DNA from: Lapillicoccus jejuensis
GTDB taxonomy: Bacteria; Actinomycetota; Actinomycetes; Actinomycetales; Dermatophilaceae
Length of the DNA stretch: 64,000 bases
Direction: 5' to 3'
NCBI RefSeq assembly: GCF_006715055.1
Contig: NZ_VFMN01000001.1
Location: 2,294,001-2,358,000 of the forward strand
Under the pieces are notes generated by a model. The model made no database searches and had not been told where the DNA came from. It was given only the letters and a program-made list of their open reading frames with translations. The number at the start of each line of letters is the position of its first letter. Within the stretch, counting starts at the first letter, position 1. Made by a program: the position numbers and the translations under genes. Shown one piece after another: positions 18,215-27,320 of the stretch.

Positions 18215-19667
18215 CCTCGTCGTGCGGCACGTCGTCGGGGTCGCGCCAGTCGGGGGTGTCGGCGGCGCTCAGCGCCGGGTCGTCGGCGCGGAACGTGCGC
18301 ACCGGTCCCGGCCCCGTGCGCGGTCCCTCGAAGCGGACGGTGACCAGCCCGCGGCCCGACCCCCAGACCCACCCGACGCCCTGCTCGTCGTGGTGGACGT
18401 CCTGGCCCGCACGCCAGCGCCGGTCGGCCACGGGACCGAAGAGCGTGACGGCCTCGGTCGGCTCCGTCGGCTCGGTCGGCTCGGTCGGCTCGGTCGGCTC
18501 CGTCGGCTCGGTGGGCTCGGTGGGCTCGGTGGGCTCGGTCGGCTCGGCCTCCTCGATGTCCAGAGCGGGCTGGTCGTCGGCCGATGCCTCGTCGAGGGCC
18601 AGCTCGGTCTGGACGAAGTCGCTGAGCCCGGACACCCCGACGCCGAGCAGCCGCACCCCGCCGTCGGTCGGGGCGAGCGCGAGCAGGCGGCGCGCGGTGG
18701 CGGCGATGACGGCGTCGTCGTCCACCGGCTGGGGGAGGGTGGCCGAGCGGGTCGCGGTCGAGAAGTCGTGACGGCGCACCTTGAGCGTGACGGTCCGTCC
18801 GGCGGTCGCGCCGGACCGCAGCCGCTCGCCCACCCGGGCGGCGAGCCGGTCGATCTCGGCGTGCAGCGCCGGCACCGACGTCAGGTCGGTCGGGAAGGTG
18901 TCCTCGGCGGAGACCGACTTCGCGTCCCGGGACGAGACGACCGGCCGGTCGTCGAGGGCGCGCGCGAGCCGGTGCAGCCCGCTGCCGTGGGCGGAGCCGA
19001 ACATCCGCACCAGCGTGGCCTCCTCGACGGCGTACAGGTCGCCGACGGTGTGCACGCCGAGGGTCCGCAGCTTCTGCTCGGTCGCGGGGCCGACGCCGCC
19101 GAGCTTGGTCACCGCCAGCGGGTGCAGCAGGTCGAGCTCCTCCCCGGCGGGGACGACGACGACCGCGTCGGGCTTGCGCAGGTCGGAGGCGATCTTGGCC
19201 ACGAGCTTGCTCGTCCCGATGCCGACCGACGCGGTGAGACCGCCGGTGCCGGTGACGACGTCGGCGCGCAGCGCCTGCGCGAGCTCCTCCACCGCGGCGG
19301 GCGAGGTGTCGTGCCCGCCGGCGGCGAGGTCGACGTACGCCTCGTCGATGCTCACCCGCTCCACGAGGGGGGACAGCCGCGCGAGCAGGCCCATGACGAC
19401 GTCCGAGCTGCGGCGGTAGGCCTCGAAGCGGGGGACGAGGTACGCGGTCCCGGCGGGCAGCAGGCGGCGCGCGTACGCCGTCGCCATGGCCGAGTGCACG
19501 CCGAACCGGCGGGCCTCGTACGACGCCGTCGCGACGACCCCGCGGCCGTCGATCCCGCCGACGACGACGGGCCGGCCGCGCAGCGACGGCTTGTCGCGCT
19601 GCTCGACCGCGGCGAAGAACGCGTCGAGGTCGAGGTGGAGCACGCACGGGGACGGTCGCGCGCTCAC
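18195..19667 (-). CDS. dinB: DNA polymerase IV (Y family)
   Basis: The 490-residue protein has the catalytic motifs of Y-family polymerases: LDLDAFFAAVE (Asp13 and Asp15) and SIDEAYVDLA (Asp108, Glu109). A helix-hairpin-helix region (KLGGVGPATEQKLRTLGVHT) and a little-finger domain (about residues 235-345) follow. Translesion synthesis is the known family role. After the little finger comes an unusual linker of about ten Glu-Pro-Thr triplets (about residues 370-402). A C-terminal domain of about 85 residues follows (TLFGPVADRRWRAGQDVHHD then VGWVWGSGRGLVTVRFEGP), resembling C-terminal extensions found in actinobacterial DinB proteins. No beta-clamp QL-x-LF motif is obvious at the extreme end. 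The GTG at 19667 is the start. Confidence 0.93.
   Translation of the reverse strand: MSARPSPCVLHLDLDAFFAAVEQRDKPSLRGRPVVVGGIDGRGVVATASYEARRFGVHSAMATAYARRLLPAGTAYLVPRFEAYRRSSDVVMGLLARLSPLVERVSIDEAYVDLAAGGHDTSPAAVEELAQALRADVVTGTGGLTASVGIGTSKLVAKIASDLRKPDAVVVVPAGEELDLLHPLAVTKLGGVGPATEQKLRTLGVHTVGDLYAVEEATLVRMFGSAHGSGLHRLARALDDRPVVSSRDAKSVSAEDTFPTDLTSVPALHAEIDRLAARVGERLRSGATAGRTVTLKVRRHDFSTATRSATLPQPVDDDAVIAATARRLLALAPTDGGVRLLGVGVSGLSDFVQTELALDEASADDQPALDIEEAEPTEPTEPTEPTEPTEPTEPTEPTEPTEPTEAVTLFGPVADRRWRAGQDVHHDEQGVGWVWGSGRGLVTVRFEGPRTGPGPVRTFRADDPALSAADTPDWRDPDDVPHDEAPPALG
18451..18549. repeat. Tandem 9-bp repeat encoding (EPT)n in dinB
   Basis: Eleven head-to-tail units of ggctcggtc or close variants (c/g or t/c changes at the third and ninth bases) fill the linker between the polymerase core and its C-terminal domain. 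Because the unit is 9 bases, gain or loss of units keeps the reading frame, so the linker length can vary between strains. Confidence 0.9.
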
Positions 19668-19747
19668 CCGGCCATCATCCCCGCCGGCGCCGTCAAGATC
19701 GCGTCAGGGGCCCGGCCACGGCTCGCGGGAGGCGGTGTGATGGCGGT

Positions 19748-20548
19748 ATGGAGAACCTCGCCGCCCGGCTGCGCGTCCTCGGCGCTCCCGGTCCCGCCCT
19801 GCGCACCGTCGCCGTGCTCGCGCCGGTGCTCGTCACCGCCCTGCTCGCGCTCGTGCGCGACCAGGTCAGCGCCGCCCCGGCGGCGCTCGTGCTCGTCCTC
19901 GTCGTCACCGCCGTCGCCAGCACGGGCGACCGGGTGGCAGCCGTCCTGTCCGCCGTGGTCGGCGGGCTGTCCTTCGACTTCTTCCTCACGGCGCCGTACG
20001 AGACCCTCGCGATCAGCAACCGCGACGACGTCGAGGCGTTCGTCCTGGTCGTCCTCGTCGGGCTCGCGGTGACCGAGCTCGCGCTGTGGGGCCGGCGCCG
20101 GCAGGCCGAGGCGAGCCGGACGAGCGGGTACCTCGACGGGGCGCTCGCCGCCGCCGAGGTCGTGGCGTCCGCCCCCAGCCGCCCCGGCGAGGGGCCGGCC
20201 GACGGCTCGGCCGACCCGCTGGTGCGGGTCGTGACCTGCGAGCTCACCGCGCTGCTGCGGCTCGACGCGTGCCGCTGGGAGCCGGGGCGCACGGCGTCCG
20301 GGCGCACGGTCGTCCAGCCCGACGGCAGCCTGCTGCGCGGCGGCCGCACCCTCGACCCCGGCCGCGCGGGCCTGCCCACCGACGACGAGACCTCGCTCCC
20401 GGTCCGCCACGGCGGCCAGACCGTCGGCACCCTCGTCCTCACCACCGCCACCGCCGTCCGGCGCCCCTCGCGCGAGCAGCTGCGCGTCGCCGTCCTGCTG
20501 GCCGACCAGCTCGGCCGTCGCGTGACGGCACCGGACATTATCGGGTGA
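19748..20548 (+). CDS. KdpD N-terminal-like (DUF4118) membrane protein with GAF-like tail
   Basis: The 266-residue protein has four close-packed helices (about residues 20-118). They contain VVGGLSFDFFLTAPYETLAI, the signature of the DUF4118 membrane domain of KdpD sensor kinases, followed by ISNRDDVEAFVLVVLVGLAV. The C-terminal 120 residues (VRVVTCELTALLRLDACRWE, then a closing LPVRHGGQTVGTLVLTT) look like a GAF-type domain. There is no histidine kinase or ATPase domain, so this is a kinase-less sensor-like protein. Its role is unknown. The ATG at 19748 is preceded by GGAGGCGG-like sequence. Its last codons lie inside the left arm of an inverted repeat. Confidence 0.75.
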   Translation: MENLAARLRVLGAPGPALRTVAVLAPVLVTALLALVRDQVSAAPAALVLVLVVTAVASTGDRVAAVLSAVVGGLSFDFFLTAPYETLAISNRDDVEAFVLVVLVGLAVTELALWGRRRQAEASRTSGYLDGALAAAEVVASAPSRPGEGPADGSADPLVRVVTCELTALLRLDACRWEPGRTASGRTVVQPDGSLLRGGRTLDPGRAGLPTDDETSLPVRHGGQTVGTLVLTTATAVRRPSREQLRVAVLLADQLGRRVTAPDIIG

Positions 20549-20630
20549 CCCGATAAACGGGACCTTCGCCGGACGACCGTTCTCCGGCAGAGCCCGACAT
20601 TATCGGGCGACCCGATAATGTCCGGTGCCG
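20526..20630. repeat. Nested palindromic inverted repeat between convergent genes
   Basis: Two 31-bp arms (20526-20556 and 20600-20630) are inverted copies with only the central bases differing, separated by 43 bases. Each arm is itself a hairpin of the form ttatcggg-Nnn-cccgataa. The right arm forms a perfect 12-bp stem (20596-20607 with 20611-20622). The element sits between the DUF4118 gene and the PMT gene, whose ends touch it. It may be a double terminator or a REP-like element. Confidence 0.8.
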
Positions 20631-20631
20631 C

Positions 20632-22251
20632 TCAGACCCAGGAGGGGAACCACATGTGGGCGCGCCAGAAGTCCTGGGGGACGACCTCGGCGACGTAGAT
20701 CGGGTAGAAGAAGGCGAAGAGGCCGACGGTCAGGGCGCAGAAGAGACCGGTGACGAGCAGGCCGACCTGGCGGCGGCTCCGGGTCGCGGACGGGCCGCCG
20801 AGGCACAGGCCGAGGACGTAGGTGCAGGCCAGCACGACGTACGGCACGAAGGCCACGGCGTAGAACGTGAAAATGGTCCGGTCCTGGTAGAGGAACCACG
20901 GCAACCACCCGCCGGCGAGGCCGGCGAGGATCGCCCCGGCGCGCCAGTCGCGGCGCAGCGCCCACATGAACAGCAGGACGACGATCGCGATCAGCCCGCC
21001 CCACCAGACCGACACGGTCCCGATGGACGTGATCGCCTTCGAGCAGACGGCGACGGTGCAGCCGTCCTGCCCCTTGGTCGGCCCCTCGTAGAAGAACGAC
21101 GTCGGCCGCCCCTGCAGCATCCAGCTCCACGGGTTGCTCATGTAGGGGTGCGGCGAGTGCAGGTTGATCGAGAAGTCGTACATCTGCCGGTGGTAGTCGG
21201 CCAGCGACCGCAGCGGCCCCGGCACCCAGCCGAAGTGCGCCGACGGGTGGGTGTCGGCCCACTGCCGGTTGTAGCCCTGGGTGCTGCGGAACCAGCCCGT
21301 CCAGCTCGCGACGTAGACGACCACGGTCGTCACGACGAGCTGCACGAAGGCGTACGGCGCGTCGCGCACCAGCCACGCCCAGCGCCACCCCGGCACCCCC
21401 GCGGCCCGCCGGGCGCCCAGGTCCCACAGCACGGTCATCAGCCCGAAGGCGACGACGAAGTACAGACCGGACCACTTGGTCGCGGTCGACAACCCGAGCA
21501 TCAGCCCGGCCGCCCAGCGCCACGGCCGCCAGCCGAGCGACGGCCCCGTCCGGGTCATCCCCCCACGAGGCAGCGCGGCCACCCGGCGCGCCAGCACCTC
21601 CCGGCCGTGGTCGCGGTCGATGAGCAGGAAGCAGAATCCCGCGAAGGCGAAGAACATGACGACGAGGTCGAGCAGCCCGGTGCGCGAGTGCACGAAGTGG
21701 TGCCCGTCGAAGGCGAGCAGGATCGCGGCGACCGTCCCCAGCAGCGACGAGCCGAACATCCGCCGCGCCGCGCGACCGACCATGAGGATCGACAGCGTCC
21801 CGAGCAGCGCGACCGAGAAGCGCCAGCCGAAGCTGTTGGTGATGCCGAAGAGCCACTCGCCGAGACCGATGACCCACTTCCCGACGGGCGGGTGGACGAC
21901 GAGGTCGCCGTTGGTGGCGTCGTACACCGTGCGCCAGTGGCCGGCGGTGAAGTTCTGGTCGATCTGCTTGGCGGCGTCCAGGGTGGGGTCGTTGCGCACC
22001 TCCACCCCGTACTGGATCATCGACCAGCCCTCCTTGACGTAGTACGTCTCGTCGAAGACCAGCTGGTGGGGGTTGCCGAGGTTCCAGAACCGCAGGAAGC
22101 CGCCGATGGCGGCGACGACGAGGGGGCCGAGCCAGCCGAAGAGCCGGTCGCTCGGCCGGACCCCGACCAGCCGGGTCCGCAGCCGTACGTAGCGCTCGCT
22201 CGCCAGGTCGCGCAGGTCGCCCGCGGCCTCCCCGGCGCGCTCGAGGGTCAC
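20632..22251 (-). CDS. Dolichyl-phosphate-mannose-protein mannosyltransferase (PMT, GT39)
   Basis: The 539-residue polytopic membrane protein is the actinobacterial PMT. It has FLRFWNLGNPHQLVFDETYYV with the catalytic Asp-Glu pair in the first external loop. It also has HPPVGKWVIGLGEWLFG, FDGHHFVHSRTGLLDLVVMF and the C-terminal YEGPTKGQDGC and PWFLYQDRTIFTFYAVAFVP motifs. Members transfer mannose from polyprenyl-phosphate mannose to Ser/Thr of exported proteins as they leave the Sec channel. Exported proteins with Thr/Ser/Pro linkers in this window, such as the PstS-like proteins, are plausible acceptors. The GTG at 22251 overlaps the stop of the upstream CPBP gene (GTGA). Confidence 0.92.
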   Translation of the reverse strand: MTLERAGEAAGDLRDLASERYVRLRTRLVGVRPSDRLFGWLGPLVVAAIGGFLRFWNLGNPHQLVFDETYYVKEGWSMIQYGVEVRNDPTLDAAKQIDQNFTAGHWRTVYDATNGDLVVHPPVGKWVIGLGEWLFGITNSFGWRFSVALLGTLSILMVGRAARRMFGSSLLGTVAAILLAFDGHHFVHSRTGLLDLVVMFFAFAGFCFLLIDRDHGREVLARRVAALPRGGMTRTGPSLGWRPWRWAAGLMLGLSTATKWSGLYFVVAFGLMTVLWDLGARRAAGVPGWRWAWLVRDAPYAFVQLVVTTVVVYVASWTGWFRSTQGYNRQWADTHPSAHFGWVPGPLRSLADYHRQMYDFSINLHSPHPYMSNPWSWMLQGRPTSFFYEGPTKGQDGCTVAVCSKAITSIGTVSVWWGGLIAIVVLLFMWALRRDWRAGAILAGLAGGWLPWFLYQDRTIFTFYAVAFVPYVVLACTYVLGLCLGGPSATRSRRQVGLLVTGLFCALTVGLFAFFYPIYVAEVVPQDFWRAHMWFPSWV

Positions 22252-23087
22252 CGCAGCCACGCGAGGTGGTCCTTGAGCAGGGTGTAGCCGACGAAGGCGA
22301 CGACGTCGAGGATCGTGTGGGCGACGACGAGCGGCCCGACGCGCCGCCACCGCAGGTAGACCAGCGAGAAGACGACGCCCATGACGGCGTTGCCGACGAA
22401 CGCGCCGAAGCCCTGGTAGAGGTGGTAGCTGCCGCGCAGCAGCGACGACGCCGCGACGGCCAGCGGCAGCCGCCAGTCGAGCTGACGCAACCGGGTCAGC
22501 AGGTAGCCGACGACGACGACCTCCTCGAGGACGGCGTTCTGCACGGCGGACAGGACGAGCACCGGCACGGTCCACCACTGGCCCGTGAGGTTGGCCGCCT
22601 GCACCTGGGTGTTGACGCCGAGGGCGCGCGCGACGACGTACAGGCCGAGACCCGGGATGCCGATGACGGCGGCGAGCAGGGCGCCCGTGCCGAGGTCGAA
22701 GCCCGGCCGCCGGCGGTCGAGCCCGAGGAACCGGCTCGGCGACCACCGCCCGTCGGCGACCGCGGCTGTGGGCGGCTCGACCCGCCGCAGCAGGTAGATC
22801 GCCGCCGCCACCGGCACCAGCGCGACGGCGTACCCGGTCAGCTGGTAGGCCAGGTCGAGCCAGGGGCGGTCCGGCGTGACCGAGTTGTTGAGCGAGCTGC
22901 TCTGCTGCGAGAGCGCGACCTTCTGGGTGAGCCGGTCGATGATCGCGAGGACCGCGTAGACCGCCGAGGAGCCGAGCGAGAGGCCGAGGACGACGAGCAC
23001 CTCGCGGCGCAGCAGTCGGCGCCGCTCGGGCGGCACGACCGTCACGTCGCCCCGGTCGCCCATGGAGGGCTCGACGGCGACGGACAT
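22248..23087 (-). CDS. CPBP family intramembrane metalloprotease-like protein
   Basis: The 279-residue membrane protein has a CPBP (Abi/CAAX protease-like) core in its C-terminal half. The core includes VLEEVVVVGYLLTRL, where the paired glutamates are present but the Arg of the usual EExxxR is Val. GSYHLYQG supplies the second-motif His and VVAHTILDVVAF supplies the last His. The loss of Arg is an oddity that could weaken peptidase activity. The start is taken as the ATG at 23087 (MSVAVEPS); a GTG 9 bases upstream is also possible and neither has a good ribosome-binding site. It is translationally coupled to PMT, so a shared role at the cell surface is possible. Confidence 0.82.
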   Translation of the reverse strand: MSVAVEPSMGDRGDVTVVPPERRRLLRREVLVVLGLSLGSSAVYAVLAIIDRLTQKVALSQQSSSLNNSVTPDRPWLDLAYQLTGYAVALVPVAAAIYLLRRVEPPTAAVADGRWSPSRFLGLDRRRPGFDLGTGALLAAVIGIPGLGLYVVARALGVNTQVQAANLTGQWWTVPVLVLSAVQNAVLEEVVVVGYLLTRLRQLDWRLPLAVAASSLLRGSYHLYQGFGAFVGNAVMGVVFSLVYLRWRRVGPLVVAHTILDVVAFVGYTLLKDHLAWLR

Positions 23088-23186
23088 GGCGTGCACTCTA
23101 AGGGGCGGCTCTGGGTGGCGAGCGGAGCGTCGGTAGGACGCCGCTCCTCGCTCCTTCCCGCCGCGACATTGTCGTACGGCGGGAAG

Positions 23187-23214
23187 GTCAGATCACGTTC
23201 TTCCTCGCCGATAG
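23187..23214 (+). promoter_or_regulatory. FliA-like promoter before the DICT gene
   Basis: The sequence GTCA-N16-GCCGATAG matches the flagellar sigma form CTCA-N15/17-GCCGA(T/A) at all but one or two positions. The -10 element ends 7 bases before the ATG at 23222, so the transcript would start at or next to the start codon and be leaderless. Confidence 0.55.
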
Positions 23215-23221
23215 AGCGGGC

Positions 23222-23824
23222 ATGCCCACGTCCCCACCCGTCCACCGCGACCGCGACGCCGTCGTCGTCTCGCCGTTCGAGGTGGCGGTGCACGGCCAGC
23301 GAGCTCCGCTCTTGCGCACGATGGCGGACCTGCTGCGCTCGGCCCGGAGGGCCGAGGCCAAGGCGCGGCTCGCTACCCCGGGGGACGTCGTGCTGGTGTC
23401 GGTGGAGCACCGCCGCTTCTGGACGAGGTCGACCCGCGAGGTCTACGAGTCGGTCGCCGCCCGCGGGACGACGGTCGTCGTCTTCGGCGTGGGACTGCCG
23501 ACCGACCTGTCCGGCGCGCTCGTCCGTCGTCCGGCGCTCGTCGGGATCGGCGAGGACGACCTCCTCGCCGACGAGTGGCTCGTAATCATCTGCCAGCCCC
23601 ACCGTCGGTGGGGCTTCGTCTCACGTCTCGAGGCGGCCGGTCTGCCGGGAGCCCGCAGCGCACCCCGTGTCCCGCCGGACGACTCGGGCGGCGACGACCT
23701 GGCCCGGACCTTCCTGTACGCCGAGCTCAGCGACCCCGTCGGCCTGGAGCGGGCCGCCGCCGTCCTGCTGACCCGGGTCCCGCAGCTGGCGGTCGCCGTG
23801 CCGTGGCTGTCCGTCTCCGCCTGA
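23222..23824 (+). CDS. DICT sensory domain protein
   Basis: The 200-residue soluble protein is almost entirely a DICT domain. It contains GDVVLVSVEHRRFWTRSTRE, VYESVAARGTTVVVFGVGLP and LLADEWLVIICQPHRRWGFV. These are the core strands found in DICT domains of cyanobacterial and actinobacterial signalling proteins, where a light- or redox-linked role has been proposed. It lacks an output domain. The ATG at 23222 has no ribosome-binding site, in agreement with a leaderless transcript. The next gene, a soluble chemoreceptor, begins 39 bases downstream on the same strand, so the two probably form one sensory unit feeding the Che pathway; this link is inferred from position. Confidence 0.8.
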   Translation: MPTSPPVHRDRDAVVVSPFEVAVHGQRAPLLRTMADLLRSARRAEAKARLATPGDVVLVSVEHRRFWTRSTREVYESVAARGTTVVVFGVGLPTDLSGALVRRPALVGIGEDDLLADEWLVIICQPHRRWGFVSRLEAAGLPGARSAPRVPPDDSGGDDLARTFLYAELSDPVGLERAAAVLLTRVPQLAVAVPWLSVSA

Positions 23825-23863
23825 CCTGATGACCATGGACCCCGCTCCACCCAGGAGGACCCG

Positions 23864-25432
23864 ATGAAGAGCTGGTTCACCCACCGCGCCGCCGACGACG
23901 TGGAGACCGCCACCGGTGTCGGGGAGCTCGACGCCCTGACCCGGGTGATGAGCGTCGTCCGGGGAGCGGCAGCGGCCGACGACGTGGTGCCGGCCGCGCT
24001 GCACGCCGTGCGTGAGGCCTTCGGCTGGGACTACGGATCCTCCTGGACCCTCGACGAGGCGGGTGCCCGGATGTGCTTCGCCGCGTCGAGCGGCACCGTG
24101 TCGCCGCAGTTCGAGGAGGTCACCCGACGGGCCACCTTCACCCGCGGGGTGGGCCTGGTCGGCCGTGCGTGGTCCACCGGCCGTCCGGTGGTCGTCGCCG
24201 ATCTGGGTGAGGTCGCCGACTGCGTCCGCGCGCCCGCGGCCCGCGAGCACGGCATCACCTCCGGGGTGTGCCTGCCGATCCGGGTCGACGGGGTGGTGGT
24301 GGGGGTCGTCGACTTCCTCAGCTCGACGCGGATGCGGCTCACGCAGGCCCGCCACGACGCTCTGGCCGCTGTCGCCGAGCTGCTGTCCACCGCCCTCAGC
24401 GAGCGGCGCGCCACCGAGGTGCAGCGTCTGGCCACCCAGGAGCGGGACGCCGTCATCGGCGTCCTCCTGGCGCTGACCGGCGCGAGCAACGCCGAAGCAG
24501 CCGCCCTCGGGGCGTTGGACGCGGTCCGGTCCGAGTTCGGCTGGGCCTACGGCTCCTACTGGAAGGTCGACCCCCGGGACTGCGCCCTGCACTTCGCCGT
24601 CGAGAGCGGCACCGTCAGCGACGAGTTCCGTGCCGTCACCCTCTCCGCCTCCTTCCGGGAGGGGGTCGGGCTGTCGGGCCGGGCCTGGCGCACGAAGGAC
24701 CTCGTCTTCGTCACCGACATCGCGGACGTGCACGACTGCGTCCGTGCGCCGGTGGCCGCTCGGGTAGGCGTCCGCTCGGGGATCTGCTTCCCGATCCTGG
24801 TCCGGGGGCACGTGGTCGGCACGATGGACTTCTTCGCCACCGAGGTCCTCACCCCCAGCGCGGAGCGCCTGGCCGTGCTGCGCCGGGTGGGACGCTACGT
24901 CTCCGAGGCCCTCGAGAGGATCACCGACCGCGACCTGGGGATCAAGGTGGCCAACCAGCTCACGGCGAGCGTCGCCGAGATCAGCCTGGCCGCGACCGAG
25001 GTGGGGGTGTACTCCACCCGGGCCGTCGACCGGGCGGGCCAGGTCACCGGGGTCGTGCGCAACCTCGACACGGCGACCGTGGAGGTGGGCGACGTCGCCT
25101 CGCTCATCAGGAACATCGCCGAGCAGACCAACCTGCTCGCTCTCAACGCCACCATCGAGGCCGCCCGGGCCGGCGACGCCGGCAAGGGGTTCGCGGTCGT
25201 GGCGTCGGAGGTCAAACAGCTCGCCCAGGCCACCGCCAAGGCCACCGCCGACGCCGCGCAGAAGATCGAGGCCATCCAGAACGGTGCGCGGGACGCAGCG
25301 GCTGCGGTGGGCGAGATCACGTCGGTCATCGACGCCCTGTCGGTCGCGCAGCAGAAGATCGAGCGGGTGATCGACGAGGTCGTCGAGCGCCAGGCCGCGC
25401 TCACCGAGGAGTTCCAGCGCCAGAACCCCTGA
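23864..25432 (+). CDS. Soluble chemoreceptor with two GAF domains
   Basis: The 522-residue protein has no membrane helix. Two tandem GAF domains (about residues 20-180 and 195-350) are clearly related to each other. Each has FGW(D/A)YGS, a GVGL-GRAW box, D-(V)-DCVRAP and a closing GVVDF/GTMDF strand. The C-terminal 165 residues are an MCP signalling domain with the conserved tip [20 protein letters not shown] and [17 protein letters not shown]. The domain is shorter than in the two membrane receptors nearby and lacks a terminal CheR-tether pentapeptide. It should bind CheA/CheW in the cytosol and report an internal cue. An AGGAGG precedes the ATG. The DICT gene lies just upstream. Confidence 0.88.
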   Translation: MKSWFTHRAADDVETATGVGELDALTRVMSVVRGAAAADDVVPAALHAVREAFGWDYGSSWTLDEAGARMCFAASSGTVSPQFEEVTRRATFTRGVGLVGRAWSTGRPVVVADLGEVADCVRAPAAREHGITSGVCLPIRVDGVVVGVVDFLSSTRMRLTQARHDALAAVAELLSTALSERRATEVQRLATQERDAVIGVLLALTGASNAEAAALGALDAVRSEFGWAYGSYWKVDPRDCALHFAVESGTVSDEFRAVTLSASFREGVGLSGRAWRTKDLVFVTDIADVHDCVRAPVAARVGVRSGICFPILVRGHVVGTMDFFATEVLTPSAERLAVLRRVGRYVSEALERITDRDLGIKVANQLTASVAEISLAATEVGVYSTRAVDRAGQVTGVVRNLDTATVEVGDVASLIRNIAEQTNLLALNATIEAARAGDAGKGFAVVASEVKQLAQATAKATADAAQKIEAIQNGARDAAAAVGEITSVIDALSVAQQKIERVIDEVVERQAALTEEFQRQNP

Positions 25433-25443
25433 CCGGCCGTACG

Positions 25444-25484
25444 ACGAGAGGCGACCGCGGGCTCGGCCCGTGGTCGCCTCTCGT
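25444..25484. terminator. Intrinsic terminator between convergent chemoreceptor genes
   Basis: A 13-bp perfect stem (25444-25456 with 25472-25484) extends inward with further G+C pairs around a short loop. It lies between the ends of the soluble receptor gene and the minus-strand receptor gene. Confidence 0.75.
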
Positions 25485-25506
25485 GCGTGGCGGTGGTGCT
25501 GATGGG

Positions 25507-27135
25507 TCAGTGGAAGCGGAAGCCGGCGACCTGGGTCTCGAGGTCGGTGGCGAGGCGGGCGAGCTCGTCGACGGCTTGGGTGGACTGGGTGACGGCGGTG
25601 GAGGTGGAGCCGGCGGCGTCGGCGACCCCCCCGATGTTCGCCGCGATCTCGCTCGTGCCGGTCGCGGCCTCCGAGACCGAGCGGCTCATCTCGCTCGTCG
25701 TCGCCGTCTGCTCCTCCACGGCGGACGCGATGGTGGTCTGGTAGTCGTCGATGGTGCCGATCACCGTCGAGATCGAGCTGATGGCGACGACGGCCTCCGT
25801 CGTCATCTGCTGGATGCTGGAGACACGGGTCGCGATGTCCTCCGTCGCTCGGGCGGTCTCGCGGGCGAGCTCCTTGACCTCACCGGCGACGACGGCGAAG
25901 CCCTTGCCGGCGTCGCCGGCGCGGGCGGCCTCGATGGTGGCGTTGAGGGCGAGGAGGTTGGTCTGCTCGGCGATGGAGGTGATGAGCTTGACCACGGCGC
26001 CGATCTCGGCCGACGCCGTTCCCAGCGCCGCGACCGTCTCGGTCGTCCGGGCGGCTTCGGCGACCGCCCGCTGCGCGACGGCTGCGGCCTCCGCCGCGTT
26101 CGCGGCGATCTCCTGGATCGACGCACCCATCTCCTCGGCGCCGGCGGCGACCGTGGAGACCGAGCGGGAGACCTGCTCGGCCGCCGTCGACACCACCCCG
26201 GAGCGGCTGCTGGTCTCCTGCGCCGCCGACGAGATCTGGGTGGTGGAGGCGGCGAGCTGCACCGAGGCGGCGGCGACCGCGGACGCGGACTGGGAGACCC
26301 CGGAGAGCAGGTCACGCAGACCGGACTGGGCGTTGGCCAGGGCCTGGGCCATCCGGCCGAGCTCGTCACGGCTCGTCACCCCGGACTCGACGGTGAGGTC
26401 GCCCCGGGCCAGGGCGTCCAGACTGCCCTGCACCTTGCGGGCGGTGCCGCGGATGCCGCGCACGACGACGACCGCGACGACGAGTCCGAGCAGCAGACCG
26501 ACGGCGATCGTCGACAGCATCAACCGCACCGCCGTGTCCGCCGCGGTCGCTGCGGCGGCCTGGGTGCTCCGCGCCCGCTCCTCCTGTACCTTGCCGTCCT
26601 GCGCGAACCCGTTACGGGCCGCCGACCCGGCGGGGTTGAGACGGGCCGCGACGATCTTCTCCCCCTCGTCCGGCCTCCCGGCGTCGTACGCCGGGAAGAG
26701 CTCCGTCGACGCGATCTGGGCGTACTGCCGGGTGGCGGCGAGGGCGGCGTTGAAGGCCGCGGGGTCGGCCGCGTGGGGGCGGTAGCCCTTGACCCCGGTC
26801 TCGATGTCGTCCAGGGCCGCGGTCAGCTTCGTGCGCACCGCGGGGCGGGCGGCGGGGGCGGAGTCGCCGTACTTGAGTGCCGCGATGCGGATGTCGGCGA
26901 GGTCGAGCTCGATCTGCTGCAGCTGGCGCAGCGGCACGACCGTCGCCTCGGACAGCTGACGCGTCGCCTCCGTCGCCGAGCGGAGCTCCACGACGCCGAC
27001 CACGCCGAGCGCGGCGACGACGGCGACGAGCACGCCGACGACGATGCCGATCTGGACGGCGACCGGTCGGTCCGCGAGGAACGTCCCGGGACCCCGCCGG
27101 AGGGTCGACGACGGTGAGGTGACGGGAGCGGACAT
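25507..27135 (-). CDS. Transmembrane methyl-accepting chemotaxis protein 1
   Basis: The 542-residue receptor has one helix near residues 27-50 and another near 205-228, flanking a four-helix-bundle ligand domain (about residues 52-203). A HAMP domain ([20 protein letters not shown] then GDLTV) and a long signalling coiled coil follow. The coiled coil has the tip [20 protein letters not shown] and [19 protein letters not shown]. The C terminus, AGFRFH, has no NWETF-type CheR tether. The ATG at 27135 is used. The signalling half is almost the same in DNA sequence as that of the next receptor (27321-28955), while the ligand domains differ. It should relay an external signal to CheA/CheW. Confidence 0.93.
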   Translation of the reverse strand: MSAPVTSPSSTLRRGPGTFLADRPVAVQIGIVVGVLVAVVAALGVVGVVELRSATEATRQLSEATVVPLRQLQQIELDLADIRIAALKYGDSAPAARPAVRTKLTAALDDIETGVKGYRPHAADPAAFNAALAATRQYAQIASTELFPAYDAGRPDEGEKIVAARLNPAGSAARNGFAQDGKVQEERARSTQAAAATAADTAVRLMLSTIAVGLLLGLVVAVVVVRGIRGTARKVQGSLDALARGDLTVESGVTSRDELGRMAQALANAQSGLRDLLSGVSQSASAVAAASVQLAASTTQISSAAQETSSRSGVVSTAAEQVSRSVSTVAAGAEEMGASIQEIAANAAEAAAVAQRAVAEAARTTETVAALGTASAEIGAVVKLITSIAEQTNLLALNATIEAARAGDAGKGFAVVAGEVKELARETARATEDIATRVSSIQQMTTEAVVAISSISTVIGTIDDYQTTIASAVEEQTATTSEMSRSVSEAATGTSEIAANIGGVADAAGSTSTAVTQSTQAVDELARLATDLETQVAGFRFH

Positions 27136-27262
27136 GGGTACCTCCGTAGGCGACGTGGTGACGAGTAGGTCATCGACCGGTCAGCCTCGATATACGAGTA
27201 GTTCTCCCGACGTGCGATATGAGGCCGGTCAGGACCGCCGCGTCAGCGGCGGTGACACGACG

Positions 27263-27296
27263 CCGCCGGGCCCGAGCCGTGGCCCGGACCCGGCGG
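27263..27296. terminator. GC-rich hairpin downstream of chemoreceptor 2
   Basis: An 8-bp stem ccgccggg/cccggcgg (27263-27270 with 27289-27296) encloses further GC-rich pairing. It lies just past the stop of the 27321-28955 receptor gene. This is a plausible but not strong terminator. Confidence 0.4.
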
Positions 27297-27320
27297 GTCC
27301 TGTTCGGTGGTGGCGGTGGG

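Noticed and set aside
27136-27240. FliA-like promoter before receptor 1
   Set aside because: CTCA or CTCG words occur, but none has a GCCGA-type box at 15-17 bases.
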